This document shows, piece by piece, positions 24,213-32,821 of a DNA stretch of 64,000 nucleotides (positions are counted from its first letter, which is position 1; every line of letters begins with the position of its first letter). This stretch comes from Betaproteobacteria bacterium (GTDB taxonomy: Bacteria; Pseudomonadota; Gammaproteobacteria; Burkholderiales; SG8-41), in contig JAQGMI010000149.1 in the NCBI GenBank assembly GCA_028292435.1, forward strand, positions 20,727-84,726. The letters run 5' to 3'. The notes beneath the pieces are model-generated. The model saw nothing but the letters and a program-made list of their open reading frames with translations, was not told where the DNA came from and ran no database searches. The position numbers were made by a program, and so were the translations under genes.

Positions 24213-25565
24213 TCAGCGGCCGTAGCGACGCAACAGTGCAGCAAGCTCGCCGGCGCTCTCCCATTGCTCGCAACGATCGATGGCGTGCTCGATTTTTGCG
24301 ATGCCTTCGGCCGTGACCGACGGCGCCGCGAGTTCGCGAAACTTGGTGCGGATTTCCGCTTCCGTATAAGGATTGAGGCAATCGCTGCGCGGCGTGTCGC
24401 AGGCATGCGTCGCGCGGCGGCCATCTTTCAATGTGAGCGTGACGCGCGCGGGCTTCAGTTGCGGCGCTTGCGCGCTGAGCTTCGGATCTTCTTCGACATG
24501 GACACGCTGACGCAGCGCCGCGATTGCGGGATTGACGAGCGCTTCGTCGTTGACTGAATCGAAACCGGTATGGCCGTTGACGATCAACGCGGCGGCGACG
24601 TGGGGCAACGAATATTTCGACGCGAAATAATTGAGCGGCTGCGGATTGCGCATCGCGGCGGCGAACGCGAACGTCGCAACGTCGATGCGCTCGATATCGG
24701 CGGGCTGCGGCTTTAACTCGGCAAGCGCCGCTTCGAGCGCGTCGAGTGCGGCATAAATCGGATTGCAGCATGCGCGCAGCCGAAACCAGTTGCGCGTAAT
24801 TTCCCACCGCGTGCCTAGCTCGTCGAGAAGCCGCTCGGGGCGGAAACCGGCGCCGACGAGATGGCCGAGCGCTTCCTCGATCGCATCGTCTTGCGCGGTA
24901 AAGCCGGCAAGCACGAGCTCAGGCACCAGCCCCGCCGTGAAGCCGCTCATCCCACCCGCAACGTTCAAGGTCGTCGCGCCATTGATGGCGTTGTTGTAAC
25001 TCGGCGTCAGCACGAGCGTCGTCGCAACCCGCATTGCCAGGCTCGTCTGCGCAGCATCAAACCCGCGCATGCGCGCGCCCGCTGCCGCAGCGCCAAGCAA
25101 TGCGGCCTGACCGTTTTGATGAGCGAGCGGACGCGGCGTCATCGCCGCGCCAAGCCGCGCGCCGGCATCGTAGCCGAGGATCAAAGCAGCGAGCAGGTCG
25201 CGCCCGCTGCCCTTCGTCGCTTCGCCTACCGCTAGCACGCCGGGCAGAATCTGCATCGCGCCCTGATACGAAACGAAGCGATGACCTTCGCCAAGCTCGA
25301 TCGCACGGCCCGCCGTCGAATTGAGAAATGCCGCCGTGCGTGGATCGTGCTGCTGCCAGCCGCGCGCGAATAACGTTGCGCCACGGCCGGCAGTCGGGGC
25401 GAGCCGCTCGCGCAGCTGCGCGACTTCCGGCCGCGACGAGCCCGCGAGAATCACGCCAAGCGTATCGAGCATGATGCGCTTCGCATGCAGCTGCACCGCC
25501 TGCGGAATATCTTCAAGCCGGGTCGTGGCGACAAATTTCGCCATCGTTTCGATCTGCTGCCCCAT
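24213..25565 (-). CDS. MmgE/PrpD family protein
   Basis: This 450-residue protein matches the length and pattern of the MmgE/PrpD family, which includes 2-methylcitrate dehydratase and other (de)hydratases of tricarboxylates. Seen are KRIMLDTLGVILAGSSRPEV, EGHRFVSYQGAMQILPGVLAVGEA, FRLRACCNPIYAALDALEAAL and NYFASKYSLPHVAAALI. The substrate of such stand-alone members is usually unknown. The start at 25565 has GCGAGG upstream. Confidence 0.9.
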   Translation of the reverse strand: MGQQIETMAKFVATTRLEDIPQAVQLHAKRIMLDTLGVILAGSSRPEVAQLRERLAPTAGRGATLFARGWQQHDPRTAAFLNSTAGRAIELGEGHRFVSYQGAMQILPGVLAVGEATKGSGRDLLAALILGYDAGARLGAAMTPRPLAHQNGQAALLGAAAAGARMRGFDAAQTSLAMRVATTLVLTPSYNNAINGATTLNVAGGMSGFTAGLVPELVLAGFTAQDDAIEEALGHLVGAGFRPERLLDELGTRWEITRNWFRLRACCNPIYAALDALEAALAELKPQPADIERIDVATFAFAAAMRNPQPLNYFASKYSLPHVAAALIVNGHTGFDSVNDEALVNPAIAALRQRVHVEEDPKLSAQAPQLKPARVTLTLKDGRRATHACDTPRSDCLNPYTEAEIRTKFRELAAPSVTAEGIAKIEHAIDRCEQWESAGELAALLRRYGR

Positions 25566-25644
25566 GCGGTCCTCGCCTTAATGATGTGACGCCGATTTTA
25601 ACTCGACGGGCAACAGCGTATCTGCAGACGTCAGACGCCTGAAT

Positions 25645-25670
25645 GAAAAAACGCCCGTTCGCCGGGCGTT
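25645..25670 (-). terminator. Rho-independent terminator after the cyclase-FHA gene
   Basis: AACGCCCG (25650-25657) and CGGGCGTT (25663-25670) form a perfect 8-bp stem with a 5-base loop. On the minus strand it is followed by a run of T (complement of the A-run 25645-25651). It sits 27 bases past the stop codon of the minus-strand cyclase-FHA gene. Confidence 0.85.
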
Positions 25671-25696
25671 CCAATCGTGGCTTCCCGCTGATCGTT

Positions 25697-26686
25697 TTAC
25701 TTGTGAACGTCGCCGGCAATCATGGTTGCATCCGAACTGCCGGGCTCGCCGCCGCCCGGCGAGGTCGCGAATGCAATGGTGAGCGCATTGGCAACGCGGA
25801 TTTTCGAGCCCGGACGAATCGCAACTTCGCGGTCTTTCTGGATCAGCTCACCGTCGACTTCAGTCGCGGCATTCGACACCGGACGCACGCGGTAGCCGTC
25901 CCCGAACCGGCGCAACTCGAAATGCCAGCGGCTGATGTGGCGCGTTTGCATTGGATCGGCCAACGCAAGCACGATGTCATTGGCGATGGTTCCTTCGTGC
26001 TCCGCAAGGCGGCCGAAACTGATGATGTCCTGTTGCGGCAACGCGATTTCCTCCTGCGTTTCCTCGACGCGAAAACTGCGCGGGAACAGCGCACGATCAC
26101 GCCAGTCAAGCGTGTAGACCTCGATTTTGCGCGACATACCCTTGAACTCGGCCGGGGCGAGCAGCCGGCAGTTGAGGCGGTGCGTGCCCGCGAGTTCGCC
26201 GAACGCGTCGCGCGTAAGCCTGACTTCGCCGCTGTCCGCCGAAGCGGCGATGCGCGCGCACAGGTTGACTGAGTCGCCGCTGACCACCGTGCCGTCGGTC
26301 AGGACCGGCCCCCAATGCACGCCGATGCGTACCTGCAATTGATGGTCGCGCGAGCGCGTCGCGTTTTCTCGCGATATGAGTTGCTGGAACTGGATGACTG
26401 CGTCAGTGGCCGCGTTCGCGGTCGGGAACGTCAGGAACGCGCCATCGCCGGCGGTATCGACGATGCGGCCGCCGTGCGCCGGCAGGCAGCGGCCAAGCAG
26501 GTCGAGATGAAGCTGCTGCAACTGGCGGCCGGCGGCGTCGCCAAAACGCGAGAAATATGCGGTGGACGCTACGATGTCGGAGAAAACGGTCGCCACCTGG
26601 TGCTCGAACCGGCGCGTCAGCTCCTGCTGCAGCAGGCTCTGCATCCGGACTATCTCCGCCATACTTAGGGTGCCGAAATCGATCAT
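25697..26686 (-). CDS. Class III nucleotidyl cyclase with C-terminal FHA domain
   Basis: This 329-residue protein joins a class III adenylate/guanylate cyclase domain (about residues 30-180) and an FHA domain (about 220-305). The cyclase part has ATVFSDIVASTAYFSRFGD and DTAGDGAFLTF, giving both metal-binding Asp residues, and SGDSVNLCARIAASA. The FHA part has ISFGRL and SRWHFELRR, the phosphothreonine-binding pattern. There is no membrane segment. Class III cyclases make cAMP or cGMP, and FHA domains read Thr phosphorylation. A Ser/Thr kinase gene lies divergently nearby, so a kinase-to-cyclase signal is plausible but unproven. Confidence 0.88.
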   Translation of the reverse strand: MIDFGTLSMAEIVRMQSLLQQELTRRFEHQVATVFSDIVASTAYFSRFGDAAGRQLQQLHLDLLGRCLPAHGGRIVDTAGDGAFLTFPTANAATDAVIQFQQLISRENATRSRDHQLQVRIGVHWGPVLTDGTVVSGDSVNLCARIAASADSGEVRLTRDAFGELAGTHRLNCRLLAPAEFKGMSRKIEVYTLDWRDRALFPRSFRVEETQEEIALPQQDIISFGRLAEHEGTIANDIVLALADPMQTRHISRWHFELRRFGDGYRVRPVSNAATEVDGELIQKDREVAIRPGSKIRVANALTIAFATSPGGGEPGSSDATMIAGDVHK

Positions 26687-26710
26687 GGTGAGGCACGATA
26701 CCCGAGGTAA

Positions 26711-26756
26711 AGCGGCTGGACAAGCCGAAGACCGCGGTCTTTAGACCGCAGCCGCT
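26711..26756. repeat. Nested inverted repeats in the divergent signalling-gene region
   Basis: An outer pair AGCGGCTG (26711-26718) and CAGCCGCT (26749-26756) encloses an inner pair GCGGTCT (26734-26740) and AGACCGC (26743-26749). The two hairpins share a base, so they are mutually exclusive. They lie close upstream of the cyclase-FHA gene and could be an operator or a leader structure. Confidence 0.5.
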
Positions 26757-26956
26757 CAAGCGTCGCGCCCGGGCAGTCAATGTCGCGCCGCCTGCGGTGA
26801 TATGCCAAAAAAATACGCAGGCATTAAACGTTTCCTCTCTTCTCTGGCGGCCGAGCGAAGCCTATACTTTCCACTGCTGAAACCGTTTCACTGATGTGCG
26901 CAACGCGGCTGTAGTCCGGAATGCACTGCCTGGTTTATTTTTCTGGAGACCTTGCG

Positions 26957-27829
26957 ATGGGCCTGCGATTAAAGTTCAACCTGGTCTTGCTGGTCGTTTT
27001 CGTGCTCGGGCTCGGCGTATCCGGCTACATTTCCTACGAGTTGCTGCACAAGAATGCGCGTGAAGAGGTGCTGCGCACGGCGGGTGTGATGATGGAAGCG
27101 GCGCTGTCGATGCGCGCATACACTGTTGGCCAGGTTCGCCCGCATTTGCGCGTCGCGGAGGACGAGTTTCTGCCGCAAAGCGTGCCGGCGTTCTCGGCCA
27201 CCCAGATCATGAGCCAGCTTCGAAAAAAATATCCCGACTACGCCTACAAGGAAGCCGCGCTGAATCCGACCAACCCCACCAATCGCGCGGTTGAGTGGGA
27301 AACGGACATCGTGAACGAATTTCGCCACAATGAGGCCATAAAAGAGTTTTCCGGCACGCGGATGACGCCGACCGGCCTGTCGATGTATCTGGCGCGGCCA
27401 TTTAAGATCACGGATCCGGCGTGCCTCGTCTGCCACACCACGTCCGACATGGCGCCGGCCGCCATGGTCAAACTTTACGGACCGAGCAACGGCTACGGCT
27501 GGAAGATGAACGAGGTCATCGGCGCCCAGATCGTGTCCGTGCCCATGTCATTGCCGATCCAGAATGCCAACCGCGCGTTTTATACCTTCATGGCTTCACT
27601 CACGGCGGTCTTCGTCGTGCTTTTCGTGATCCTCAACCTCATGCTCTCGATGCTGATCGTGCGCCCCATCAGGACGATGTCATCGGCCGCCGACAAGATA
27701 AGCGTTGGCGAGCTCGATATTCCAGAGCTTCAGGAATCAGGCAAGGATGAAGTCGCGCTGCTCGCCAAATCGTTTAACCGCATGCGCCGCAGCCTCGAAA
27801 AAGCGATCAGCCTGATCGACGAAAAATAA
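26957..27829 (+). CDS. DUF3365 (haem-binding) sensor protein with HAMP domain, no output domain
   Basis: This 290-residue membrane protein has an N-terminal membrane helix (FNLVLLVVFVLGLGVSGYI), an extracytoplasmic DUF3365-like domain containing a haem-c motif CLVCH, a second membrane helix (FMASLTAVFVVLFVILNLML) and a HAMP domain (IVRPIRTMSSAADKISVGEL, then DEVALLAKSFNRMRRSL) at the C-terminus. Sensor proteins normally continue into a kinase, cyclase or methyl-accepting domain; this one stops after HAMP. A Ser/Thr kinase gene begins 16 bases downstream, so the two probably form one signalling unit. GGAG precedes the ATG at 26957. Confidence 0.87.
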   Translation: MGLRLKFNLVLLVVFVLGLGVSGYISYELLHKNAREEVLRTAGVMMEAALSMRAYTVGQVRPHLRVAEDEFLPQSVPAFSATQIMSQLRKKYPDYAYKEAALNPTNPTNRAVEWETDIVNEFRHNEAIKEFSGTRMTPTGLSMYLARPFKITDPACLVCHTTSDMAPAAMVKLYGPSNGYGWKMNEVIGAQIVSVPMSLPIQNANRAFYTFMASLTAVFVVLFVILNLMLSMLIVRPIRTMSSAADKISVGELDIPELQESGKDEVALLAKSFNRMRRSLEKAISLIDEK

Positions 27830-27845
27830 CCACGGCCGCATAACG

Positions 27846-29288
27846 TTGAGCACCGAAATCGCGCTGCCGCAGGGTTACACCCTGCAGGAATATCGCATTG
27901 AGTCGACGCTCGGCATCGGGGGCTTCGGACTGACCTACCTTGCGATCGACGTCAATCTCAATCTCAAAGTGGCGATCAAGGAATACCTGCCGGGGGAGCT
28001 CGCGTTGCGCTGCGAGGACCAGTCGGTCCGCTCGAAATCGGATTCCACGCTCGAAACTTTCAACTGGGGCCGCAGCCGGTTTCTCGATGAGTCACGCACG
28101 CTCGCCTCGTTCCAGCATCCGAACATCGTGCGGGTCATGCGATTCTTCGAGGCAAACCAGACCGCTTACATGGTCATGGAATTTGTCCGCGGCCGGGCGC
28201 TCAATGACTGGATAACGACGCGGCGACCGCTCAGCGAACCGACGCTCAGAGCGCTGGTGCTGCCGTTGCTCGACGGGCTCGAAGTCGTCCACGCGGCGGG
28301 CTATCTGCATCGGGATATCAAGCCCCGTAATATTTTCGTCCACGACAACGGCAGCCCGGTGCTGCTCGATTTCGGCTCGGCGCGCATCAGTAACGTCGAT
28401 TCCGAATTGACAGCGATCGTGTCGCCCGGCTATGCGCCGCTCGAGCAGTATCACGCGCAGGGCCATCAGGGCGCATGGAGCGATCTTTATGCATTAGGCG
28501 CGGTGATGTATTGGCTGGTCACGGGCACGAAACCGGTGGAAGCGACTGCCCGGGTGCGCAACGACCCGCTTAAACCGGCATTGCAGGCCGCGGACCGCGC
28601 GCGTTACAGCGCAGATCTGCTCAATGCAATTGACTGGGCGCTCGCACCGGCCGAAGAAGCGCGGCCGCAAACCGTCGCCGCGATGCGCGGCGCCCTGCAG
28701 GGCATTTTGCGCGCGCCACCGTCCGGCGAAGCGACGATCGTGACTACCGGTCCCCGCCCATCGCACGCGCCGGCGGCGGCGCAACCGTATCAAACTGCGT
28801 CGGTCTCGGCGCAGACGTTCGATCCCGCATTGCTGAAATCACTGGCGAGCGGACTTGCCGCGCATGTTGGCCCGATCGCAAGCATGACGGTTAAATCGGC
28901 GGCCCGGAAATCCCCGACCCTGACACAACTCGTCCAAACGGTAGCGGGCGAAATCAGCGACGAGCAAGCCCGCGCGGCATTCATCAAGACGTTTACGGCG
29001 GCGGACAAATCCATTCCCGCGAGCCATTCAGTGCAGGCGGCACAGCCGCACTCGCATCCGACCCAGCACAGTTCGGCAGGTTCGCGGTTCGAACCGGCAG
29101 CTTTGGCTAAAGCGGAAGCCGAACTGGCGAAATATATCGGCGCTGTTGCGCGCGTGGTGGTGAGGCGCGCTGCCGCCAAAGCCGGCACCGAGTCCGAACT
29201 TTATCTGTTGCTCGCTGATGAGATTGAAGACAAGGAACAAAAGAAAGCGTTCATTCGCAAGGCGATGTCCGTTTCGCATCGCAACTAG
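27846..29288 (+). CDS. Soluble serine/threonine protein kinase with two C-terminal repeats
   Basis: This 480-residue protein has a complete Hanks-type kinase domain (about residues 10-290): GIGGFGLTY, VAIKEY (Lys45), HRDIKPRN (155-162), DFGSAR (175-180) and SPGYAPLEQY in the activation loop. After a Pro/Ala linker, two copies of a ~59-residue repeat follow at about 325-383 and 415-473; both run F-P-A-L ... L-A-x-(H/Y)-(V/I)-G ... A-F-I. There is no membrane segment. The only suitable start is TTG at 27846 with no clear ribosome site, so translation may be coupled to the sensor gene 16 bases upstream. Sensor plus kinase would make a two-protein receptor. Confidence 0.87.
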   Translation: MSTEIALPQGYTLQEYRIESTLGIGGFGLTYLAIDVNLNLKVAIKEYLPGELALRCEDQSVRSKSDSTLETFNWGRSRFLDESRTLASFQHPNIVRVMRFFEANQTAYMVMEFVRGRALNDWITTRRPLSEPTLRALVLPLLDGLEVVHAAGYLHRDIKPRNIFVHDNGSPVLLDFGSARISNVDSELTAIVSPGYAPLEQYHAQGHQGAWSDLYALGAVMYWLVTGTKPVEATARVRNDPLKPALQAADRARYSADLLNAIDWALAPAEEARPQTVAAMRGALQGILRAPPSGEATIVTTGPRPSHAPAAAQPYQTASVSAQTFDPALLKSLASGLAAHVGPIASMTVKSAARKSPTLTQLVQTVAGEISDEQARAAFIKTFTAADKSIPASHSVQAAQPHSHPTQHSSAGSRFEPAALAKAEAELAKYIGAVARVVVRRAAAKAGTESELYLLLADEIEDKEQKKAFIRKAMSVSHRN

Positions 29289-29337
29289 CGCAATTTTTTC
29301 GAGCGCACCGCGTCGCGCGCTCCCGTTGCGGTTTAGC

Positions 29338-31641
29338 TCACGCCGCTTTTGACTTTTGCATCGCGTGCCACAGCTTGGAAGGCGTGAGCGGCATGTCGAG
29401 ATGTTCAATGCCAAGCGGACGCAGCGCATCGATAACGGCGCCGACCAGCACCGGCAATGATGCGGTACAACCGGATTCACCGACACCCTTCACGCCGAGC
29501 GGGCTCACCTTGCTCGGCGTCGGATGCTCTTCGCCCTTCAGTTCGCGCAATGCGCCGGCGCGCGGCATGCAGTAATCCATGAAGCTCGCCGCGAGCGGCT
29601 GTCCCGACTCGGGGTCATAAACGATGTGTTCGCCGAAGACCTGACCGACGCCCTGCACGACACCGCCGTGCAACTGGCCTTCGACGATTGCATGATTGAT
29701 GACTTCGCCGCAATCATCGACGGCGCTGTAGCGCACAATTTCAGCAGCGCCCGTGTCGCGATCGATTTCGACTTCGGCGATATGACAGCCGTTCGGAAAT
29801 GTCGAACCGAATTTACCTTCGGCGACGACTTTGAGCGGCTTCGTTTTGGCGAGGTCGGCAAGCGTGACCACGCGTTTCGATTCAACCGAGCGGAACTCTC
29901 CGTTTGCGTAATTAATCTGCGACGGCTCGAGTTTCATCTCGAGCGCCGCCAGCGCCTTGCCTTCTTCGATCAGCTTTTGGGCGGCGAGATAGCACACGCT
30001 GCCTGCCCCGACTGCGCTGCGCGATCCACCGGTGTGATTGCCCTGCAGCATACTGCCGGGCGCGCATTGCACGATCTTTACGCGTTCGTGAGCCACGCCC
30101 AGCGCGTCGCCGACGACTTTCGCAAACGTGGTCTCGTGGCCGTGGCCCTGCGCTTTCGACACGGTGTGCACTTCGATGGTGCCGTTCGCATCGAGCCGCA
30201 ATTCGACTTCATCTTTGTCTGCATTGCCGGCGCCGGTGTTTTCGATCACGGTCGAAATCCCGATGCCGCGCAATTTGCCCTTGGCGGCGGATTCGGCACG
30301 GCGCTTGGCGAATCCCTGCCAGTCGCCAAGCTTCAGCGCCTTGGTGAGCAGGCCCGGCAGGTCGGCAATCTCGTACGTCGAACCCGTCGGCGTCTTGTAC
30401 GGGAATGCATCGGGCGGAATAAAATTCAGGCGCCGCAATTCCGCCGCGTCGATCTTGAGCTCGGCCGCGGCCTGGTTAACGATACGCTCGACCGCATACG
30501 CGATATCCGGTCGCCCGGCGCCGCGATACGAACCGACGGGCGTGCAATTGGTGACCGGCGCTTTGAACGTCGCATACAAAGCCGGAATGCGATAGACACC
30601 GGTCATGCACACGCTTGTGTTGCGGATGTGGCCGACCGAACCGGGCGACAGGTATGCGCCCATGTCGTTGATCCAGTCGAGCCGCATCGCCAGAAATTTC
30701 CCGTCCTTGTCGAGCGCAAGCGCGCCGTCGATGATGTTGGCGCGGCCATGCGTGTCGGTGAGGAACGCCTCGATGCGCGTCGATACCCACTTGACCGGCT
30801 TGCCGAGTTTTTTCGCCGCGATCATGAGCGCGCAGTATTCGGGATATGCAACGGTGCGCTGGCCGAAACCGCCGCCGATGTCGCGCGCTTCGAAGATCAG
30901 TTTTTCTTCGGCCGTCTTCGTGTACGCCGAAATCTGCTTGCGCAGCGTCGTCACGCCCTGCATCACGACGTTGAACCGATACGCATCGTTCGCCGCATCG
31001 TAGGCAACCAGGCAGGCGCGCGGCTCCATCGGACTCGGCGACACGCGCGTCGATTCGACTTTCAGGCGGGTGATGTGCGCCGCCTTCGCGAACGCCGCCT
31101 CGACTTCCTGCTCATTGCCGACATCGGCTTCGAACAGCAGGTTGCCCGGCACGTCGTCGTGAATTTGCGGCGCGCCCGCAGCGAGCGCGGCTTCCGGCCG
31201 CACGACACTCGGCAAATCGCGATACTCGATCTGCACGAGTTCGGCCGCGTCCTGCGCGGCGGCGGCGCTGTCCGCAACGACGAGAGCAATCGCTTCGCCG
31301 ACGAAACGCACTTTGCCGTGCGCCAGCACCGGACGCTTTGTCGGTTTCGCTTTGCTGCCGTTGCGTCCGGGGATCGTCAGCGAATGCGGCGGCACGACAT
31401 AACCCGCGGCGATCGCATCGTCACCGGTGAAAATCTGTTTGACGCCGGGATACGCGAGCGCGGCGGCGGTATCCAGGCCGGCGATTTCCGCATGCGCGCG
31501 GTCCGAGCGCACAAAGTAACCGTAAAGCTGCCCCGCTACGTTCCAATCGGAAGCATATTTGCCGGCGCCGGTGATGAGACGCTTGTCTTCAACGCGATTG
31601 CTGTGATGGTGATGCCCGTCTTGCTCGTGGTGCGTATCCAT
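29338..31641 (-). CDS. Molybdenum hydroxylase large subunit (xanthine dehydrogenase / aldehyde oxidase family)
   Basis: This 767-residue protein binds the molybdopterin cofactor. Seen are KRLITGAGKYASDW at the start of the family domain, GGGFGQRT, VGSYRGAGRPDIAYAVER and the catalytic Glu in GVKGVGESGC near the C-terminus. The CoxL signature AYRCSFR is absent, so it is not a form I CO dehydrogenase. The N-terminus is His-rich (HHEQDGHHHH). The usual FAD and 2Fe-2S partner subunits are not next to it. It lies 19 bases after the TauD-type dioxygenase gene and probably shares its transcript. AAGGGA precedes the ATG at 31641. Confidence 0.9.
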   Translation of the reverse strand: MDTHHEQDGHHHHSNRVEDKRLITGAGKYASDWNVAGQLYGYFVRSDRAHAEIAGLDTAAALAYPGVKQIFTGDDAIAAGYVVPPHSLTIPGRNGSKAKPTKRPVLAHGKVRFVGEAIALVVADSAAAAQDAAELVQIEYRDLPSVVRPEAALAAGAPQIHDDVPGNLLFEADVGNEQEVEAAFAKAAHITRLKVESTRVSPSPMEPRACLVAYDAANDAYRFNVVMQGVTTLRKQISAYTKTAEEKLIFEARDIGGGFGQRTVAYPEYCALMIAAKKLGKPVKWVSTRIEAFLTDTHGRANIIDGALALDKDGKFLAMRLDWINDMGAYLSPGSVGHIRNTSVCMTGVYRIPALYATFKAPVTNCTPVGSYRGAGRPDIAYAVERIVNQAAAELKIDAAELRRLNFIPPDAFPYKTPTGSTYEIADLPGLLTKALKLGDWQGFAKRRAESAAKGKLRGIGISTVIENTGAGNADKDEVELRLDANGTIEVHTVSKAQGHGHETTFAKVVGDALGVAHERVKIVQCAPGSMLQGNHTGGSRSAVGAGSVCYLAAQKLIEEGKALAALEMKLEPSQINYANGEFRSVESKRVVTLADLAKTKPLKVVAEGKFGSTFPNGCHIAEVEIDRDTGAAEIVRYSAVDDCGEVINHAIVEGQLHGGVVQGVGQVFGEHIVYDPESGQPLAASFMDYCMPRAGALRELKGEEHPTPSKVSPLGVKGVGESGCTASLPVLVGAVIDALRPLGIEHLDMPLTPSKLWHAMQKSKAA

Positions 31642-31660
31642 GGATCCCTTGCAGCGTTGC

Positions 31661-32629
31661 TTAAGCGAATAAATGTCCGCGCGAATGCGCGGGAATATCG
31701 AGCGCGTTCGGCGCTTCGAACGGTTTGTGGCCTTCGACCTGCGCGGCATACAGCACCCGGCGCTCGGTCGAATCGAATGATTCGCGCTTGTGCAGCGTGC
31801 AGCGGTTGTCCCAGATCACGACATCGCCGACGCTCCACACGTGCGTGTACAAAAACCGCGGCTGCTCGACATGCGCCCACAGTTCTTCAAGCAGCGCCTC
31901 GGATTCTTCGAGCGACAGTCCGTTCACGTACGAGCTGTGGCGGCGACCGAGGAACAGGGAATTACGGCCGGTTTCAGGATGCGTCGAGATAATCGGATGG
32001 CTCGGGCCGGGCGTGAAGCGGATGTCTTCAGTCAGTGAAGCACCAGGCCGCAGTTGCATCGCGGTATCGACGATGTTCGCCTGCTTGATCGTCATGCCCT
32101 TGATGCGTTGTTTCTGCGCGGCGCTCAATGCATCGTACGCGGCGTAACAATTCATGAATATCGTGCGTCCGCCTTTTTCGGTCGGCGGAATTTCCTTGGC
32201 GACCAGCATGCGCGCGGCGGTCGGCGCATCCTTGAACGAAAAATCGGAGTGCCAGACGATTTCACCGTCACCGAGAATGCCGATCGTTTTGCCTTGCTCT
32301 TTTACGTTGGACACGACCGTCACTTCGGGCGGAAGGTTATACAACTCATTCGCCGCGCGCTCGGACAGATCGCGCTTGTGCAGATTCGACGACGAAACGG
32401 GGATGCCGAAGCGCTTGACCAGCCGCACGAGATCCTCCGCGCTGACCGATTGGCCGCGAAACGCAATCAGCACGTGGTCGAGCCACGCGGCGTGAACCTG
32501 TTTGAACGCCGCATCGTCGAGCGTGGTGATGTCGATGCCGCGAATTTCGGCGCCCAGCGCCGCCTTGAATGGCACGACTTCGAAGGGCGCGGGCTGCGCA
32601 CTGCGTCGTGCGAGCGAAGTATCAGTCAT
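31661..32629 (-). CDS. TauD/TfdA family Fe(II)/2-oxoglutarate-dependent dioxygenase
   Basis: This 322-residue protein has the iron ligands WHSDFS (His-x-Asp) and the distal His in RCTLHKRESFD, followed by RRVLYAAQVEG carrying the 2-oxoglutarate-binding Arg. The family hydroxylates small acids such as taurine or 2,4-D, often releasing a leaving group. The ATG at 32629 (MTDTSLARR) has GGAAGGA upstream. It is upstream of the Mo-hydroxylase gene and divergent from a Bug receptor. Confidence 0.92.
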   Translation of the reverse strand: MTDTSLARRSAQPAPFEVVPFKAALGAEIRGIDITTLDDAAFKQVHAAWLDHVLIAFRGQSVSAEDLVRLVKRFGIPVSSSNLHKRDLSERAANELYNLPPEVTVVSNVKEQGKTIGILGDGEIVWHSDFSFKDAPTAARMLVAKEIPPTEKGGRTIFMNCYAAYDALSAAQKQRIKGMTIKQANIVDTAMQLRPGASLTEDIRFTPGPSHPIISTHPETGRNSLFLGRRHSSYVNGLSLEESEALLEELWAHVEQPRFLYTHVWSVGDVVIWDNRCTLHKRESFDSTERRVLYAAQVEGHKPFEAPNALDIPAHSRGHLFA

Positions 32630-32821
32630 TGTTGTTCCTTCCAAAACGGGAGCTCCGTGGCGGGACAGCAGGGATTATGCGTAGTATATAGCGAGCGCGA
32701 GATGCCGTTGGGCGCCGGTGTTTGAGTGCCCCTATTTGGCGACTCGCGTTCGCTCTGATAGTCTCTGCCGTTCTAATTTTCCGGACGCGTTCGCGGTCCG
32801 TCAGCTCAAGGCGAAATACCG

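Noticed and set aside
29524..31992. An 822-codon open frame on the plus strand opposite the molybdenum hydroxylase.
   Set aside because: Its Arg/Asp/Phe-rich, motif-free translation is the antisense shadow of a GC-rich gene; the minus strand has clear family motifs.
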